Notes: a model not told the origin generated them from the letters alone. A DNA stretch of 64,000 nt from Corynebacterium sp. HMSC074A01 (GCF_001831515.1 NZ_KV825615.1:316093-380092), one strand, 5' to 3'. Positions 26,281 through 34,944 are shown, counted from the stretch's first letter. A program made the numbers and translations.

Positions 26281-27276
26281 TTAGTGGGCGGCGTGCTTGT
26301 GCCAGGCACCGAAATCGCTGGCCATATCGGCGGCGAGGTGCTGGTAGGCGCGCTTGGTGTCGGTGGAGAGCCGGTCGAGGTCCACCACCGCGCCCTCGGC
26401 CAGGTGCCGGTCGTACGGGATCGTGTGTACCGCCCGGGCGCGGGAGGCGAAGTGCGCGGAAAGCTTCGCCGTGTCAATGGTGGGCCTGCCCGGCGCGGCC
26501 GCGGAGATCACCACGGTGGAGTTGGCGGCCAGCTGGTCGTAGCCGTGCAGGTTCAGCCAGTCCAGGGTGGCCGAGGCGGACTGCGCTCCGTCGAGCGCGG
26601 GCGAGGTGACCAGGACGAGCGCGTTGGCCAGGTCGAGCACGCCCGCCATGGCGGAGTGCATCAGGCCGGTGCCGCAGTCGGTGAGAATCACGTTGTAGTG
26701 GTGCTGCAGGATGTCGATGGAGCGGCGGTAGTCCAGCTCCGAGAAGGCCTCGGAGACCGCCGGGTCGCGCTCGGAGCCGATGACCTCGAGCCGGGACGTG
26801 GCCTGGTTGGTAAAGGCGCGCACCTGCGGGTAGCGCGAGGTATCCGGCGCGGCGAGCAGGTCGCGGATGGTGGCCGGGCTGATCGCCGCGGCGCGCTGCG
26901 CCAGGGTGCCCAGGTCCGGGTTGGCGTCGATAGCGATGACCCGGTCGCCGCGGGTCTCGGCGAACACGCCGCCGAGCGCCACCGTGGTCGTGGTTTTGCC
27001 CACCCCGCCCTTCAGACTCATCACCGCGATGCGGTAATCGCCGCGCAGCGGGGCGCGGATCCCGGCGATGAGCCGCTCGTACTCGAGCTCCTTGCGCGAC
27101 CCGCCCGGATTGATCCTGCCCCGGCTGGCGGCGTGGACGAGCTTGCGCCAGCCTGCTTTCGGTGGTGCTTTGACCGGGTCGACCAGGTTGGAGTGGTCGA
27201 GCGCGGGTGGCGGCGCGAGCTCGACGGTGTTCTCGCTGTGAGCAGCGCGTCCAGCGGGCTCAGCATACGTGGTCAT
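26281..27276 (-). CDS. MinD/ParA-like P-loop ATPase
   Basis: A 331-aa protein with a deviant Walker A, MSLKGGVGKTTTTVALGGVF (86-105), and ParA-type follow-up motifs VIAIDANPDLGTL and VILTDCGTGLMHSAM. The N-terminal 75 residues are a Pro/Arg linker (KAPPKAGWRKLVHAASRGR...) as in the secretion-associated MinD-like proteins (EspI type) of Actinobacteria. No ESX genes are nearby. It may position an envelope or septal machine or regulate polysaccharide synthesis. ATG 27276 has a G-rich purine tract upstream. Confidence 0.82.
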   Translation of the reverse strand: MTTYAEPAGRAAHSENTVELAPPPALDHSNLVDPVKAPPKAGWRKLVHAASRGRINPGGSRKELEYERLIAGIRAPLRGDYRIAVMSLKGGVGKTTTTVALGGVFAETRGDRVIAIDANPDLGTLAQRAAAISPATIRDLLAAPDTSRYPQVRAFTNQATSRLEVIGSERDPAVSEAFSELDYRRSIDILQHHYNVILTDCGTGLMHSAMAGVLDLANALVLVTSPALDGAQSASATLDWLNLHGYDQLAANSTVVISAAAPGRPTIDTAKLSAHFASRARAVHTIPYDRHLAEGAVVDLDRLSTDTKRAYQHLAADMASDFGAWHKHAAH

Positions 27277-27380
27277 GAAATTTTCCCCCCAATTTTCCCC
27301 TCGTATGTGTTGGGCACCAAGCCTAAGGCAGGGTCGCGGAGCCTGCAACGGGAGCGAATAATTTTCCCATTCACCCCACA

Positions 27381-27432
27381 AAGCTACAGTTGCGTAGGTT
27401 ATACTCGCACCCTGTTAGTTGCCAACAACTAA
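27381..27432 (+). promoter_or_regulatory. Promoter and operator-like palindrome of the first fadD
   Basis: TATACT at 27400-27405 is a good -10. Upstream, AAGCTAC-AGTT-GCGTA (27381-27396) is also found before the second fadD. Just downstream of the -10 lies TTAGTTG-CCAA-CAACTAA (27415-27432), a perfect 7-bp inverted repeat placed where a TetR-type repressor would block transcription. AAGGAG follows. Confidence 0.6.
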
Positions 27433-27445
27433 GGAGATACGACGT

Positions 27446-29146
27446 ATGGGAGCGCGCGAGACCGCCAGGCCCTGGATCCAGCAATACGCCGCATGGACCG
27501 ACCCGAACCCCAAGATCGGGAGCGACACGCTGGTCAGCATGTTCAACCGGGTCGTGGCCACCACGCCGAAGAATCCAGCCACGTGGTTCATGGGCAAGAC
27601 GCTCACTTATGAGGAGCTCAACGCCAAGGTCTCCCGCTTCGCCTCGCAGCTCTACGGCCTCGGGGTGCGCGCCGGCGACCGCGTCGCAGTCGCCCTGCCG
27701 AACTGCCCGCAGCACATCATCGCCGTCACCGCGATCCTCCGCCTGGGTGCTACCGCGGTGGAGCACAACCCGCTGTATACCGCCTACGAGCTGCGCAGCC
27801 AGTTCCTCGACCACGGTGCGAAAGTGGCCGTCGTCTTTGACCGGCAGGCCGAGACCTTTACCACGCTGACCGAGCAGACCCCGCTGGAAACGGTCATCTC
27901 GGTCAACATGATCGAGGAAATGCCCTGGACCACCAAGGCGGTGCTGTCCATCCCGATCGGCCCGATCAAGTCCAAGCGCAAGGAGCTCAGCACACCCGCG
28001 CCCGGCACGATCAGCTTTTCCAGCCTGATTGCCACCCCGCAGCAGGCAGTACCGACGCCGCAGGTGGAGCCGGAAGATACCGCGATCATGATCTACACCT
28101 CCGGCACCACCGGGGAGCCCAAAGGCGTGCCGCTGACCCACCGCAACATCGTCTCCGTGCTCACGGCCGGTCTCTCCTGGCTGGAGAACTGGGGCGCGGT
28201 GGAGGAAAAGGTCCTCGCTGTCCTGCCGCTGTTCCACATCTACGGCTTCGCGCTTAACTACGGTCTGCCGCTGACCTGCGGCGGGCAGATGGTGCTCGTG
28301 CCCGCGCCGAAGCCGGAACTCTACCAGCCCGCCATCACCAAGACCCGCCCCACCGTCCTGCCTGGCGTGCCCACGCTCTACGACCGCATTATCGACTGGG
28401 CGCTGGAGTCGGGTGCGGACCTCTCCTCTATCCACACCTCCATCTCCGGCGCGGCGACCCTGCCCGCACCCACCATCGAGCGCTGGGAGCAAGCCACCGG
28501 CGGCCGGCTGATCGAGGGGTACGGGCTCACCGAGACCTCGCCCATCCTGGCCGGCAACCCGCTGGACGGCTCCCGCAAGCCCGGCTACATCGGCCTGCCC
28601 TTCCCCAACACCGATATCCGCATTGCCAACCCGGATAACCCGGCGGAGACGATGCCGCCCGGCGAGCCCGGCGAGCTGCTTGCCCGCGGCCCGCAGGTCT
28701 TCGGCGGCTACTTAAACAAGCCGGAGGCCACCGAGCGCGCCTTCCACGACGGCTGGTTCCGCACCGGCGACATGGCCGTCATGGAGGAAGACGGGTGGAT
28801 CAAGCTGGTCGCCCGCATCAAGGAGATCATCATCACCGGTGGCTTCAACGTCTACCCGGACGAGGTCGAGCAGGTCATGCGCGAGCACCCGGACATCACC
28901 GACATCGCGGTGGTTGGCCGCCCGCGCGAAGACGGCTCGGAGGATGTCGTCGCGTGCGTGACGCTTCGCGACGGTGCGGCGCTGGACCCGGACGGCATGA
29001 AGGCCTACGCGCGCGAAAGGCTCACCCGCTATAAGGTGCCGCGTACCTTCTACCACTTCGAAGAGCTCAATCGCGACCAGACGGGGAAGGTGCGACGTCG
29101 AGAAGTGCAGGAGACGCTCATGGGCATGCTGAACGCCGACAGCTAA
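27446..29146 (+). CDS. fadD: Long-chain fatty-acid-CoA ligase (first of tandem pair)
   Basis: A 566-aa AMP-forming acyl-CoA synthetase. The P-loop motif is YTSGTTGEPKG (217-227), with GYGLTETSP (A5), WFRTGDMAVMEEDGWIKLVA (A7-A8) and IIITGGFNVYPDEVE hinge, ending with the catalytic Lys in NRDQTGKVRRRE. It activates fatty acids for degradation or for lipid/mycolate precursor use. ATG 27446 has AAGGAG 9 nt upstream. The next gene is a close paralogue, consistent with tandem duplication followed by divergence. The substrate length cannot be read from the sequence. Confidence 0.92.
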   Translation: MGARETARPWIQQYAAWTDPNPKIGSDTLVSMFNRVVATTPKNPATWFMGKTLTYEELNAKVSRFASQLYGLGVRAGDRVAVALPNCPQHIIAVTAILRLGATAVEHNPLYTAYELRSQFLDHGAKVAVVFDRQAETFTTLTEQTPLETVISVNMIEEMPWTTKAVLSIPIGPIKSKRKELSTPAPGTISFSSLIATPQQAVPTPQVEPEDTAIMIYTSGTTGEPKGVPLTHRNIVSVLTAGLSWLENWGAVEEKVLAVLPLFHIYGFALNYGLPLTCGGQMVLVPAPKPELYQPAITKTRPTVLPGVPTLYDRIIDWALESGADLSSIHTSISGAATLPAPTIERWEQATGGRLIEGYGLTETSPILAGNPLDGSRKPGYIGLPFPNTDIRIANPDNPAETMPPGEPGELLARGPQVFGGYLNKPEATERAFHDGWFRTGDMAVMEEDGWIKLVARIKEIIITGGFNVYPDEVEQVMREHPDITDIAVVGRPREDGSEDVVACVTLRDGAALDPDGMKAYARERLTRYKVPRTFYHFEELNRDQTGKVRRREVQETLMGMLNADS

Positions 29147-29162
29147 GCGCGCCGCACCCCAA

Positions 29163-29182
29163 AAGCTACGGGAGCGTAAGGT
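29163..29182 (+). promoter_or_regulatory. Shared fadD element and leaderless -10
   Basis: AAGCTAC-GGGA-GCGTA (29163-29178) repeats the element before the first fadD. TAAGGT (29177-29182) ends 7 nt before the ATG at 29190, so the second fadD may be leaderless. Its own promoter would give expression independent of the first gene. Confidence 0.5.
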
Positions 29183-29189
29183 GTGTGGC

Positions 29190-30932
29190 ATGTCTTCAAC
29201 AGTGCAACCATCCAACACTGGCGCAACCCCCGATCCGAACACAGAGAAGCCCTGGCTGCAGTACTACCCGGAGTGGACCGCCCACTCCCTGGAGTACGGC
29301 ACCACCACTCTGCCGGAGATGTACCAGCAAAACCTGGAGAAGAACGCCCACAAACCGGCGGCAACCTTCTTCGGCCGCACGCTGACCTTCGCCGAGCTGG
29401 ACCGCGATGTGCGCCGCGCCGCCGCGGGCTTAAAGGCATTCGGCGTGCGCGAGGGCGACCGCGTAGCCATCATGCTGCCGAACTGCCCGCAGCACATCGT
29501 CGCTTTCTACGCCGTCCAGCTGCTCGGCGGCGTGGTGGTGGAGCACAACCCGCTCTACACGGCCAACGAGCTGCGCCCGCAGTTCGCCGACCACGGGGCA
29601 CGTATCGCCATCGTGTGGGATAAGGCCGCGGACACGCTGGAGAAGCTGCGCACGGACACCTCACTCGAAACGGTCGTCAGCGTGGACATGACCCGTGCGA
29701 TGCCGCGTTTGCAGCGCCTCGCACTGCGCATCCCCATCCCCAAGATCCGCGAGGCGCGCGCCCAGCTCACCGGCCCCTGCACCAACACCGTGCCCTTCGA
29801 GGCGCTCACCGGCTCCGCCATCGGCGGCGAAGGCACAGACCTGGAAATCCCTGCAACGCTCACCCCCGACTCGCCCGCCTTGGTGCTCTACACCTCCGGC
29901 ACGACCGGCGCGCCGAAGGGCGCGGTGCTCACCCACGCCAACCTGCACGCCAACACAGTGCAGGGCCGCGCTTGGGTCAAGGAGCTGCAGGAGCCGGGCC
30001 AGCGCATGCTGGCCACCCTGCCCTTCTTCCACGCCTACGGCCTGACCTTCTCGCTCACGCTGATGATGCTGGTAGGCAGCGAGCTCGTCCTGCTCCCGGC
30101 CCCGAAGATGGACCTGATCATGAGCGCGCTGAAGAAGCACCCGCCGAGCTTCGTGCCGGGCGTGCCCACCGTGTTCGAGCGCATCGTGAAGTCTGCGCGC
30201 GAGCAGAACGTGGACATGTCTAAGGTCAAGATCGGCTTCTCCGGAGCCTCCTCCCTGCCCGCCGAGGTCATCGAGGAGTGGGAGGCCATTACCAGCGGCC
30301 ACCTGGTGGAGGGCTACGGGCTGACCGAGACTTCGCCGATCATCGTGGGTAACCCGCGCACCGCGGACCGCCGCCCCGGCTACATCGGCATTCCCTTCCC
30401 GGATACCCAGATCCGCATCGTCAACGAGCACAACCCGGACGAGGACATGCCCTACGGCGAGGAGGGCGAGATCCTGGCGAAGGGCCCGCAGGTCTTCGGC
30501 GGCTATCTCAACAACCCGGAGGCCACCGAGCGCGCCTTCCACGACGGTTGGTTCCGCACCGGCGACATGGGCGTGATGGAAGAGGACGGCTTTATCAAGC
30601 TGGTCTCGCGCATCAAGGAGCTCATCATCACCGGCGGCTTCAACGTCTACCCCGCCGAGGTAGAAGAGGTCATGCGTAAGCACCGCGACGTGGTCGATGT
30701 CGCCGTGGTGGGTCGCCCCCGCGAGGACGGCTCGGAGGACGTCGTCGCCTGCGTGGTGCTCCGCGACGGCGCTGCGCTCGACCCGGAGGGACTCAAGGAG
30801 CACGCGCGCGAGAACCTCACCCGCTACAAAGTGCCGCGCACCTTCTACCACTTCGAGGAGCTGGCCCGCGACCAGATGGGCAAGATCCGCCGCCGCGAGG
30901 TCCGCGAGGACCTGCTGCGCATGCTGGGCTAG
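29190..30932 (+). CDS. fadD: Long-chain fatty-acid-CoA ligase (second of tandem pair)
   Basis: A 580-aa paralogue of the upstream gene: YTSGTTGAPKG, GYGLTETSPI, the segment FGGYLNNPEATERAFHDGWF followed by RTGDMGVMEEDG, and ARDQMGKIRRREV at the end. The C-terminal 200 residues are nearly the same as in the first copy, while the N-terminal 150 differ more, which suggests different substrate pockets. ATG 29190 is preferred to the GTG at 29181 because of the 7-nt -10 spacing and the AAGG 8 nt upstream. It ends tail-to-tail with murB in a shared CTAG. Confidence 0.92.
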   Translation: MSSTVQPSNTGATPDPNTEKPWLQYYPEWTAHSLEYGTTTLPEMYQQNLEKNAHKPAATFFGRTLTFAELDRDVRRAAAGLKAFGVREGDRVAIMLPNCPQHIVAFYAVQLLGGVVVEHNPLYTANELRPQFADHGARIAIVWDKAADTLEKLRTDTSLETVVSVDMTRAMPRLQRLALRIPIPKIREARAQLTGPCTNTVPFEALTGSAIGGEGTDLEIPATLTPDSPALVLYTSGTTGAPKGAVLTHANLHANTVQGRAWVKELQEPGQRMLATLPFFHAYGLTFSLTLMMLVGSELVLLPAPKMDLIMSALKKHPPSFVPGVPTVFERIVKSAREQNVDMSKVKIGFSGASSLPAEVIEEWEAITSGHLVEGYGLTETSPIIVGNPRTADRRPGYIGIPFPDTQIRIVNEHNPDEDMPYGEEGEILAKGPQVFGGYLNNPEATERAFHDGWFRTGDMGVMEEDGFIKLVSRIKELIITGGFNVYPAEVEEVMRKHRDVVDVAVVGRPREDGSEDVVACVVLRDGAALDPEGLKEHARENLTRYKVPRTFYHFEELARDQMGKIRRREVREDLLRMLG

Positions 30933-31948
30933 AGGCCCACCCACACGGGCTCAGGCACGAGGGCTACGCCGAAGCGCTTCTCGACGCCACGCTGCACCCG
31001 CCGCGCCAAGTCCGCAATATCATCCGCGCTCGCCCCGCCACGGTTGGTCAGGGCGAGCGTGTGCTTTGTGGACAGCCGCGCCGGCGCATCCTCGCCCGGG
31101 AAGCCGCGCGGGAAGCCTGCGCGCTCGATGAGCCAGGCCGCCGACAGCTTCTCTTTCCCATCCGGTTGCGGGAAGCGCGGCATGCCCTCCTCGCCCACCT
31201 CGCGCTCGATTCGGTCCGCCAGCGCCGTATCCACGACGGGGTTGGTGAAAAAGGAGCCCGCCGACCAGGTGTCGTGGTCTGCCAGGTCCAGCACCATCCC
31301 CTTCTGCCTGCGGGTTTGCAGCACCGAGGCGCGCGCCTCGGCAAGCGGAACACGCTTGCCGCCTAAGTGACGCAGCGGGGCGGAGAGCTCGCGGCGTTCC
31401 AGCTCGATCTCCAGCTCAAGCACCACGGCGCGGTGGGTGAACTTCAGGTTGGAGTAGCGGTACGCCAAATCCAGGGAGCTGGCGGGCACCCACTCATCGG
31501 TATTGGTCTCACGGTTCCACAAACGCACCCGTGTGAGTACGTCGGCGATCTCCGCGCCATACGCCCCCACGTTCTGCACCGGGGTCGCACCCGCCGAGCC
31601 CGGGATGCCGGATAGGGCCTCGATGCCGGCCAGGCCGTGCTCGACCGCGTAGGCCACCACGTCGTCCCAGACGGTGCCCGCGCCGATGCGCAGCGTGGCG
31701 TGGGAGGGGGACGAGGCGGCGTCGATAAGCGAGATGCCCGCGTTCGCTGCGACAACCGCAACGATGTCCAACTGCCCCTCGGCCACGAGCAGGTTCGAGC
31801 CGCCGCCCACCACAATGAGCGGCGTGCCCGCCTCATCGAGGCGCGCGACGGTCGCGGCGAGCTCCTCGGCGCTCGTGCAACGGATCAGGTCAGCGGGGGT
31901 GCCGCCGACGCGGAGCGTGGTCAGGGAGGCGAAAGATGAATCAGACAC
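30929..31948 (-). CDS. murB: UDP-N-acetylenolpyruvoylglucosamine reductase
   Basis: A 339-aa flavoenzyme with the MurB motifs: TTLRVGGTPADLIR, VVGGGSNLLVAEG, GIEALSGIPGSAGATPVQNV plus GAYG, YRYSNLKF and GSFFTNPV with the catalytic Ser. It completes UDP-MurNAc for peptidoglycan. The only suitable start is GTG at 31948 (VSDSSFASLTTLRVGG); the frame runs on upstream without another good start and with sequence antisense to the DUF2505 gene. The Shine-Dalgarno is weak (TGGTGGG). The start codons of the two divergent genes are just 24 bases apart, so each promoter must overlap the other gene. Confidence 0.93.
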   Translation of the reverse strand: MSDSSFASLTTLRVGGTPADLIRCTSAEELAATVARLDEAGTPLIVVGGGSNLLVAEGQLDIVAVVAANAGISLIDAASSPSHATLRIGAGTVWDDVVAYAVEHGLAGIEALSGIPGSAGATPVQNVGAYGAEIADVLTRVRLWNRETNTDEWVPASSLDLAYRYSNLKFTHRAVVLELEIELERRELSAPLRHLGGKRVPLAEARASVLQTRRQKGMVLDLADHDTWSAGSFFTNPVVDTALADRIEREVGEEGMPRFPQPDGKEKLSAAWLIERAGFPRGFPGEDAPARLSTKHTLALTNRGGASADDIADLARRVQRGVEKRFGVALVPEPVWVGL

Positions 31949-31959
31949 CCCACCAACGG

Positions 31960-31965
31960 TAGTCT
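31960..31965 (+). promoter_or_regulatory. -10 TAGTCT, leaderless DUF2505 gene
   Basis: TAGTCT ends 7 nt before the ATG at 31973 with no ribosome binding site between. Any -35 would fall inside the murB coding start. Confidence 0.45.
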
Positions 31966-31972
31966 GTTCATC

Positions 31973-32464
31973 ATGACTGCACGTAGTGAAACCACCGTAA
32001 CCATCAACCAGCCGGCCGAGAAGGTCGCCGAAGCATACGCTACCCAGGCGTACTGGGAGTTCATCGCAGAGAAGCTCTCCCCGGAGCCGGGCCAGCTGCA
32101 CGAGTTCACCGGCGAGACCGCCACCCTGTTTGAGGTGCTGCCGAAGTCCATCCTGCCCGAGGCTGCCCAAGCCATGATCAGCCAGGACCTCAAGCTCAAG
32201 CGCGTGGTGAACATCGGCAAGCTCGACGGCACCACCGCCAAGCACACCTTCACCGGTGACGTGAAGGGCACCCCGGTCGACTTCTCCGGCGAGATCACCA
32301 TGACCGGCGAGGGCGAAACCACCACCCTGGCCTACGACAACGAGGCGAAGGTGGACATCCCGTTCATGGGCGCCGCCCTCGAGCCGAAGGTCGCCGAGGC
32401 CCTCGAGGAGATCGTGGAGAACGAAGCCAAGCTCACCGAGCAGTGGATCGCGGAGAACCTGTAA
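31973..32464 (+). CDS. DUF2505 family protein (START/SRPBCC-like fold)
   Basis: A 163-aa protein, whole length matching the DUF2505 family: an N-terminal SETTVTINQPAEKVAEAYAT, then QAYWEFIAEKL, alternating strands and a long C-terminal helix (ALEPKVAEALEEIVENEAKL). The fold is a helix-grip ligand-binding type seen in Actinobacteria; ligand unknown. It is divergent from murB. It shares the reading frame with the methyltransferase that follows, separated only by the TAA at 32462-32464, so the two are translationally linked. Confidence 0.85.
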   Translation: MTARSETTVTINQPAEKVAEAYATQAYWEFIAEKLSPEPGQLHEFTGETATLFEVLPKSILPEAAQAMISQDLKLKRVVNIGKLDGTTAKHTFTGDVKGTPVDFSGEITMTGEGETTTLAYDNEAKVDIPFMGAALEPKVAEALEEIVENEAKLTEQWIAENL

Positions 32465-33280
32465 ATCTCCCCGCACCACCACAATCTCAAGGCGCAGGCC
32501 GGTCCCGGCAAGCCGTACGGGGTAATCACCCGCGGCACGACCGGGTATAACCGCCTGCGCCGTTGCGATCGCTGGGCCTTTTACAACCCGGCGATCCGCT
32601 CCCTTCTGCGTAGCGCACCCGCCCCGCTCGCGCTCGACGTGGGCTACGGTGCCTCGCACACCACCACCGTCGAGTGGGCGCGCTGGCTACGCCGCATCAC
32701 CCCGTCCACCGAGGTCGTGGGCTTGGAAATCCACCCCGATAGGGTGCTGCCGCCGCGCGACGGGGTGCGCTTCGAGCTCGGCGGCTTCGAGCTCGCCGGC
32801 TACCGGCCGCACCTCGTGCGCGCTTTCAACGTGCTGCGCCAGTACGACGTCGCTGAGGTCGGTGAGGCCTGGCGCACCGTCTGCGCCCAGCTGGCCCCCG
32901 GCGGCATGTTCATCGAGGGCACCTGCGATGAGCTCGGCCGCCGCGCCACCTGGGTGCTTCTCGACGCCTCCGGGCCGCGCTCGCTTACCCTCGCCTGGGA
33001 CCCCTTCGACGTGACCACCCCAGGCGATGTCGCCGAGCGCCTGCCGAAGGCGCTCATTCACCGCAATGTGCCGGGCGAGCGCATCCACGCCCTGCTTGCC
33101 GACGCCGACGCCGCCTACGCCCACGCCGCCGCCTTCGAACCCTACGGGCCCCGGGTGCGTTGGCGCGAAGCCCGCAAGGAGCTCATCTCCTCAGGCTGGC
33201 CCATCCAGCCTGTGCGCCGGCCCCTGCGGGACAACGTGCTCACCGTGGACTGGGCGGCCGTGGCCCCTGCCGTACACTAG
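32465..33280 (+). CDS. Class I SAM-dependent methyltransferase, likely non-canonical AUC start
   Basis: Coding-type sequence runs from directly after the DUF2505 stop codon: ISPHHHNLKAQAGPGKPYGV then ITRGTTGYNRLRRCDRW, leading into the SAM motif LALDVGYGASHTTT, a second acidic motif VVGLEIHPDRV and LAPGGMFIEGTCDELG. There is no ATG, GTG or TTG in frame before GTG 32639, which lies inside the SAM motif and would destroy it. GGAG at 32450 sits 9 nt before ATC 32465, so an AUC start is the simplest reading; stop-codon read-through or reinitiation from the upstream gene is the alternative. The product would be about 271 aa. The substrate is unknown. Confidence 0.7.
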   Translation: MSPHHHNLKAQAGPGKPYGVITRGTTGYNRLRRCDRWAFYNPAIRSLLRSAPAPLALDVGYGASHTTTVEWARWLRRITPSTEVVGLEIHPDRVLPPRDGVRFELGGFELAGYRPHLVRAFNVLRQYDVAEVGEAWRTVCAQLAPGGMFIEGTCDELGRRATWVLLDASGPRSLTLAWDPFDVTTPGDVAERLPKALIHRNVPGERIHALLADADAAYAHAAAFEPYGPRVRWREARKELISSGWPIQPVRRPLRDNVLTVDWAAVAPAVH

Positions 33281-33285
33281 GCCGC

Positions 33286-34065
33286 ATGAAAACTGCGTGG
33301 AAAGTCATCGTTGGCATCCTTGCCGTGCTACTGGTCCTCCTGCTCATCGCCGAGGGCGGGATCCGCATGTTCATGGCCAACCAAATCACCTCCGAGTACT
33401 CGACGGGCGCGCAGTCTGACGCCAGTAGCGAGGCTGAGTTGGCCGAGCCGAAGGTGTCCTTTGGTCCGCAACCGGTGATCTTCGGGCTCGCCTCCGGCAA
33501 GCTGCCGCACATTGACATCGAGACACCGTCGACCCTGGTGGTCAACGGCGACGAGATCTACGGCGAACCCGCCTCCCACGTGCAGATGGACAATATGCGC
33601 TACGGCTCCGGCGAGCCGATCGCTGATTCCCTGCGCCTGGACACCGAGCTGACCAACGAGCTGATCCGCGCCATGCTCAACCAGCAGCTGCGCGAGCAGA
33701 TGGGCGAGGACTCCTTCCTCAGCGGCATCATCACCGTCTCCGACGTCAACACCGACCCCGAGGCGGGCACCATCCACATCGCGTTCAGCGGTGGAGCGGC
33801 CAGCCTGGACCTCAAGCCGGTCACCGAGGGTGGGCAGATGCGCTTCGAGGCCACCGGCACCAAGCTCTTCGGCTTCGACCTGCCAGACGAGGCCGCAGGC
33901 GCGCTGAGCGACGCGATGAACCAGGGCATGGAAAACCAGGGGGCTGGCCAGCTGCGCATCGAAGACTTCACGGTCGTCCCCGGCGGGGTGCGCGTGACCA
34001 TGGCGGGCGAGAACGTGAACTTCAACGACCTGCAGCAGATGCAGGGCCAAAACTTCGGGGCCTAA
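33286..34065 (+). CDS. LmeA-like DUF2993 envelope protein
   Basis: A 259-aa protein with an N-terminal membrane anchor or uncleaved signal (KTAWKVIVGILAVLLVLLLI). The rest fits the DUF2993/LmeA family: VSFGPQPVIFGLASGKLPHI, VQMDNMRYG, the LR segment and a C-terminal VVPGGVRVTMAGENVNF. LmeA-type proteins bind phosphatidylinositol lipids and support mannan (lipomannan) maturation in the periplasm of mycobacteria. Here the function is inferred by family. -10 TACACT (33273-33278) lies 7 nt before the ATG and overlaps the stop codon of the methyltransferase. Confidence 0.82.
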   Translation: MKTAWKVIVGILAVLLVLLLIAEGGIRMFMANQITSEYSTGAQSDASSEAELAEPKVSFGPQPVIFGLASGKLPHIDIETPSTLVVNGDEIYGEPASHVQMDNMRYGSGEPIADSLRLDTELTNELIRAMLNQQLREQMGEDSFLSGIITVSDVNTDPEAGTIHIAFSGGAASLDLKPVTEGGQMRFEATGTKLFGFDLPDEAAGALSDAMNQGMENQGAGQLRIEDFTVVPGGVRVTMAGENVNFNDLQQMQGQNFGA

Positions 34066-34081
34066 GCAGGCCTAGGCGGGC

Positions 34082-34606
34082 CTAAGCGGGGCGAGCGAAC
34101 ACGCGGGCCGCGCCCGCCTCCAGCCACTCGATCGCGGCTTCCTGGCCCGGCTCGACGTTAAAGACGCAGATGTCGAGGGAGGTTTCGGGCAGCGGGGCGG
34201 ATGCGGGCACCGCCAGGCACGACGCGCCGAGCTGCTCGGCGACGCGCACCACGGCCGGATCGGGCGTGCCGGGGCACACGATGCCGACTTCAACGGTGAG
34301 GGATTGGTGGACCGCGATGGCGTCGGCAAGCATGGCCTCAGGCGCGGCATCGGGGTCCAGGGCGAGCCACAGCGCGTCCGCGCCCGCCTCCGCGGCGAGG
34401 CGCGCTTCTGCGGCCTTGATCACGCTGTGGTGGCGGCCCGTGGGCCAGCCCACCACGGCGATCACCTCAAGACCGGTGCGCACCGCCTGCGGGATCTGGG
34501 TCGGCTCCACGACCAGCCCGGCCGTCCCTGGGGCTGCAGGGAGAGAAAAAGGCCTCCCGGCGACAAAGGTGCCGCAGCGGGTGGCCAGCCACTCTATATC
34601 GTTCAT
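34082..34606 (-). CDS. Truncated/degenerate deoxyribose-phosphate aldolase-like protein
   Basis: A 174-aa protein that resembles DeoC at GLEVIAVVGWPTGRHHSVIK, then AAEARLAAEAGADALWLALD, as in the DeoC pattern V-x-G-F-P-x-G...K-x-x-E-A...G-A-x-E-x-D. The Schiff-base Lys motif (FIKTSTG) is absent; the matching area reads ICVFNVEPGQEAAIEWLEAG. The length is short of the usual 210-250. It is therefore probably not a working aldolase. In mycobacteria deoC sits at the equivalent place near murB, which supports the family link. Its current role is unknown. Confidence 0.7.
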   Translation of the reverse strand: MNDIEWLATRCGTFVAGRPFSLPAAPGTAGLVVEPTQIPQAVRTGLEVIAVVGWPTGRHHSVIKAAEARLAAEAGADALWLALDPDAAPEAMLADAIAVHQSLTVEVGIVCPGTPDPAVVRVAEQLGASCLAVPASAPLPETSLDICVFNVEPGQEAAIEWLEAGAARVFARPA

Positions 34607-34623
34607 CAGCGTGTGAGAGCGCC

Positions 34624-34941
34624 CTAGTAGCCGTAGTTGCCGTTGAGGATGCCGTCGATCTGCGGCTTGACATCAAACCAGTAGATGCCGATCGCCACGG
34701 CACCGAACCACATCACGAACGGGAAGCTGAGCAGGCACACCAACCCGGACAGGCCCAGGATCGCGCACCAGGCACCCTTAGACTGCCGATCCGCGGCCTC
34801 GAAAGCATCCGGGCGAGTGGTGGCCGCGAAGTAGAGGCCGACGAAGCCTGCGATCCCCACCACGAGGAACAGCGCGGCGCTCACCATGTTCGGGATCGAC
34901 ACGATCAGTCCGACCGTGCTCAAGTCAAAGGGAATGGGCAT
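34624..34941 (-). CDS. DUF2516 family membrane protein
   Basis: A 105-aa protein with three hydrophobic segments (VGLIVSIPNMVSAALFLVVG plus following, AWCAILGLSGLVCLLSFPFV, MWFGAVAIGIYWF) and a short tail YFDVKPQIDGILNGNYGY-like (ends GNYGY). It matches DUF2516, found in Actinobacteria upstream of deoC. Function unknown. It starts 3 bases after the coiled-coil protein stop codon, so they form one operon. Confidence 0.82.
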   Translation of the reverse strand: MPIPFDLSTVGLIVSIPNMVSAALFLVVGIAGFVGLYFAATTRPDAFEAADRQSKGAWCAILGLSGLVCLLSFPFVMWFGAVAIGIYWFDVKPQIDGILNGNYGY

Positions 34942-34944
34942 GGG

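Noticed and set aside
31949..32659. Upstream extension of murB to 32659
   Set aside because: It is antisense to the DUF2505 gene and the methyltransferase, and the MurB fold starts at GTG 31948.
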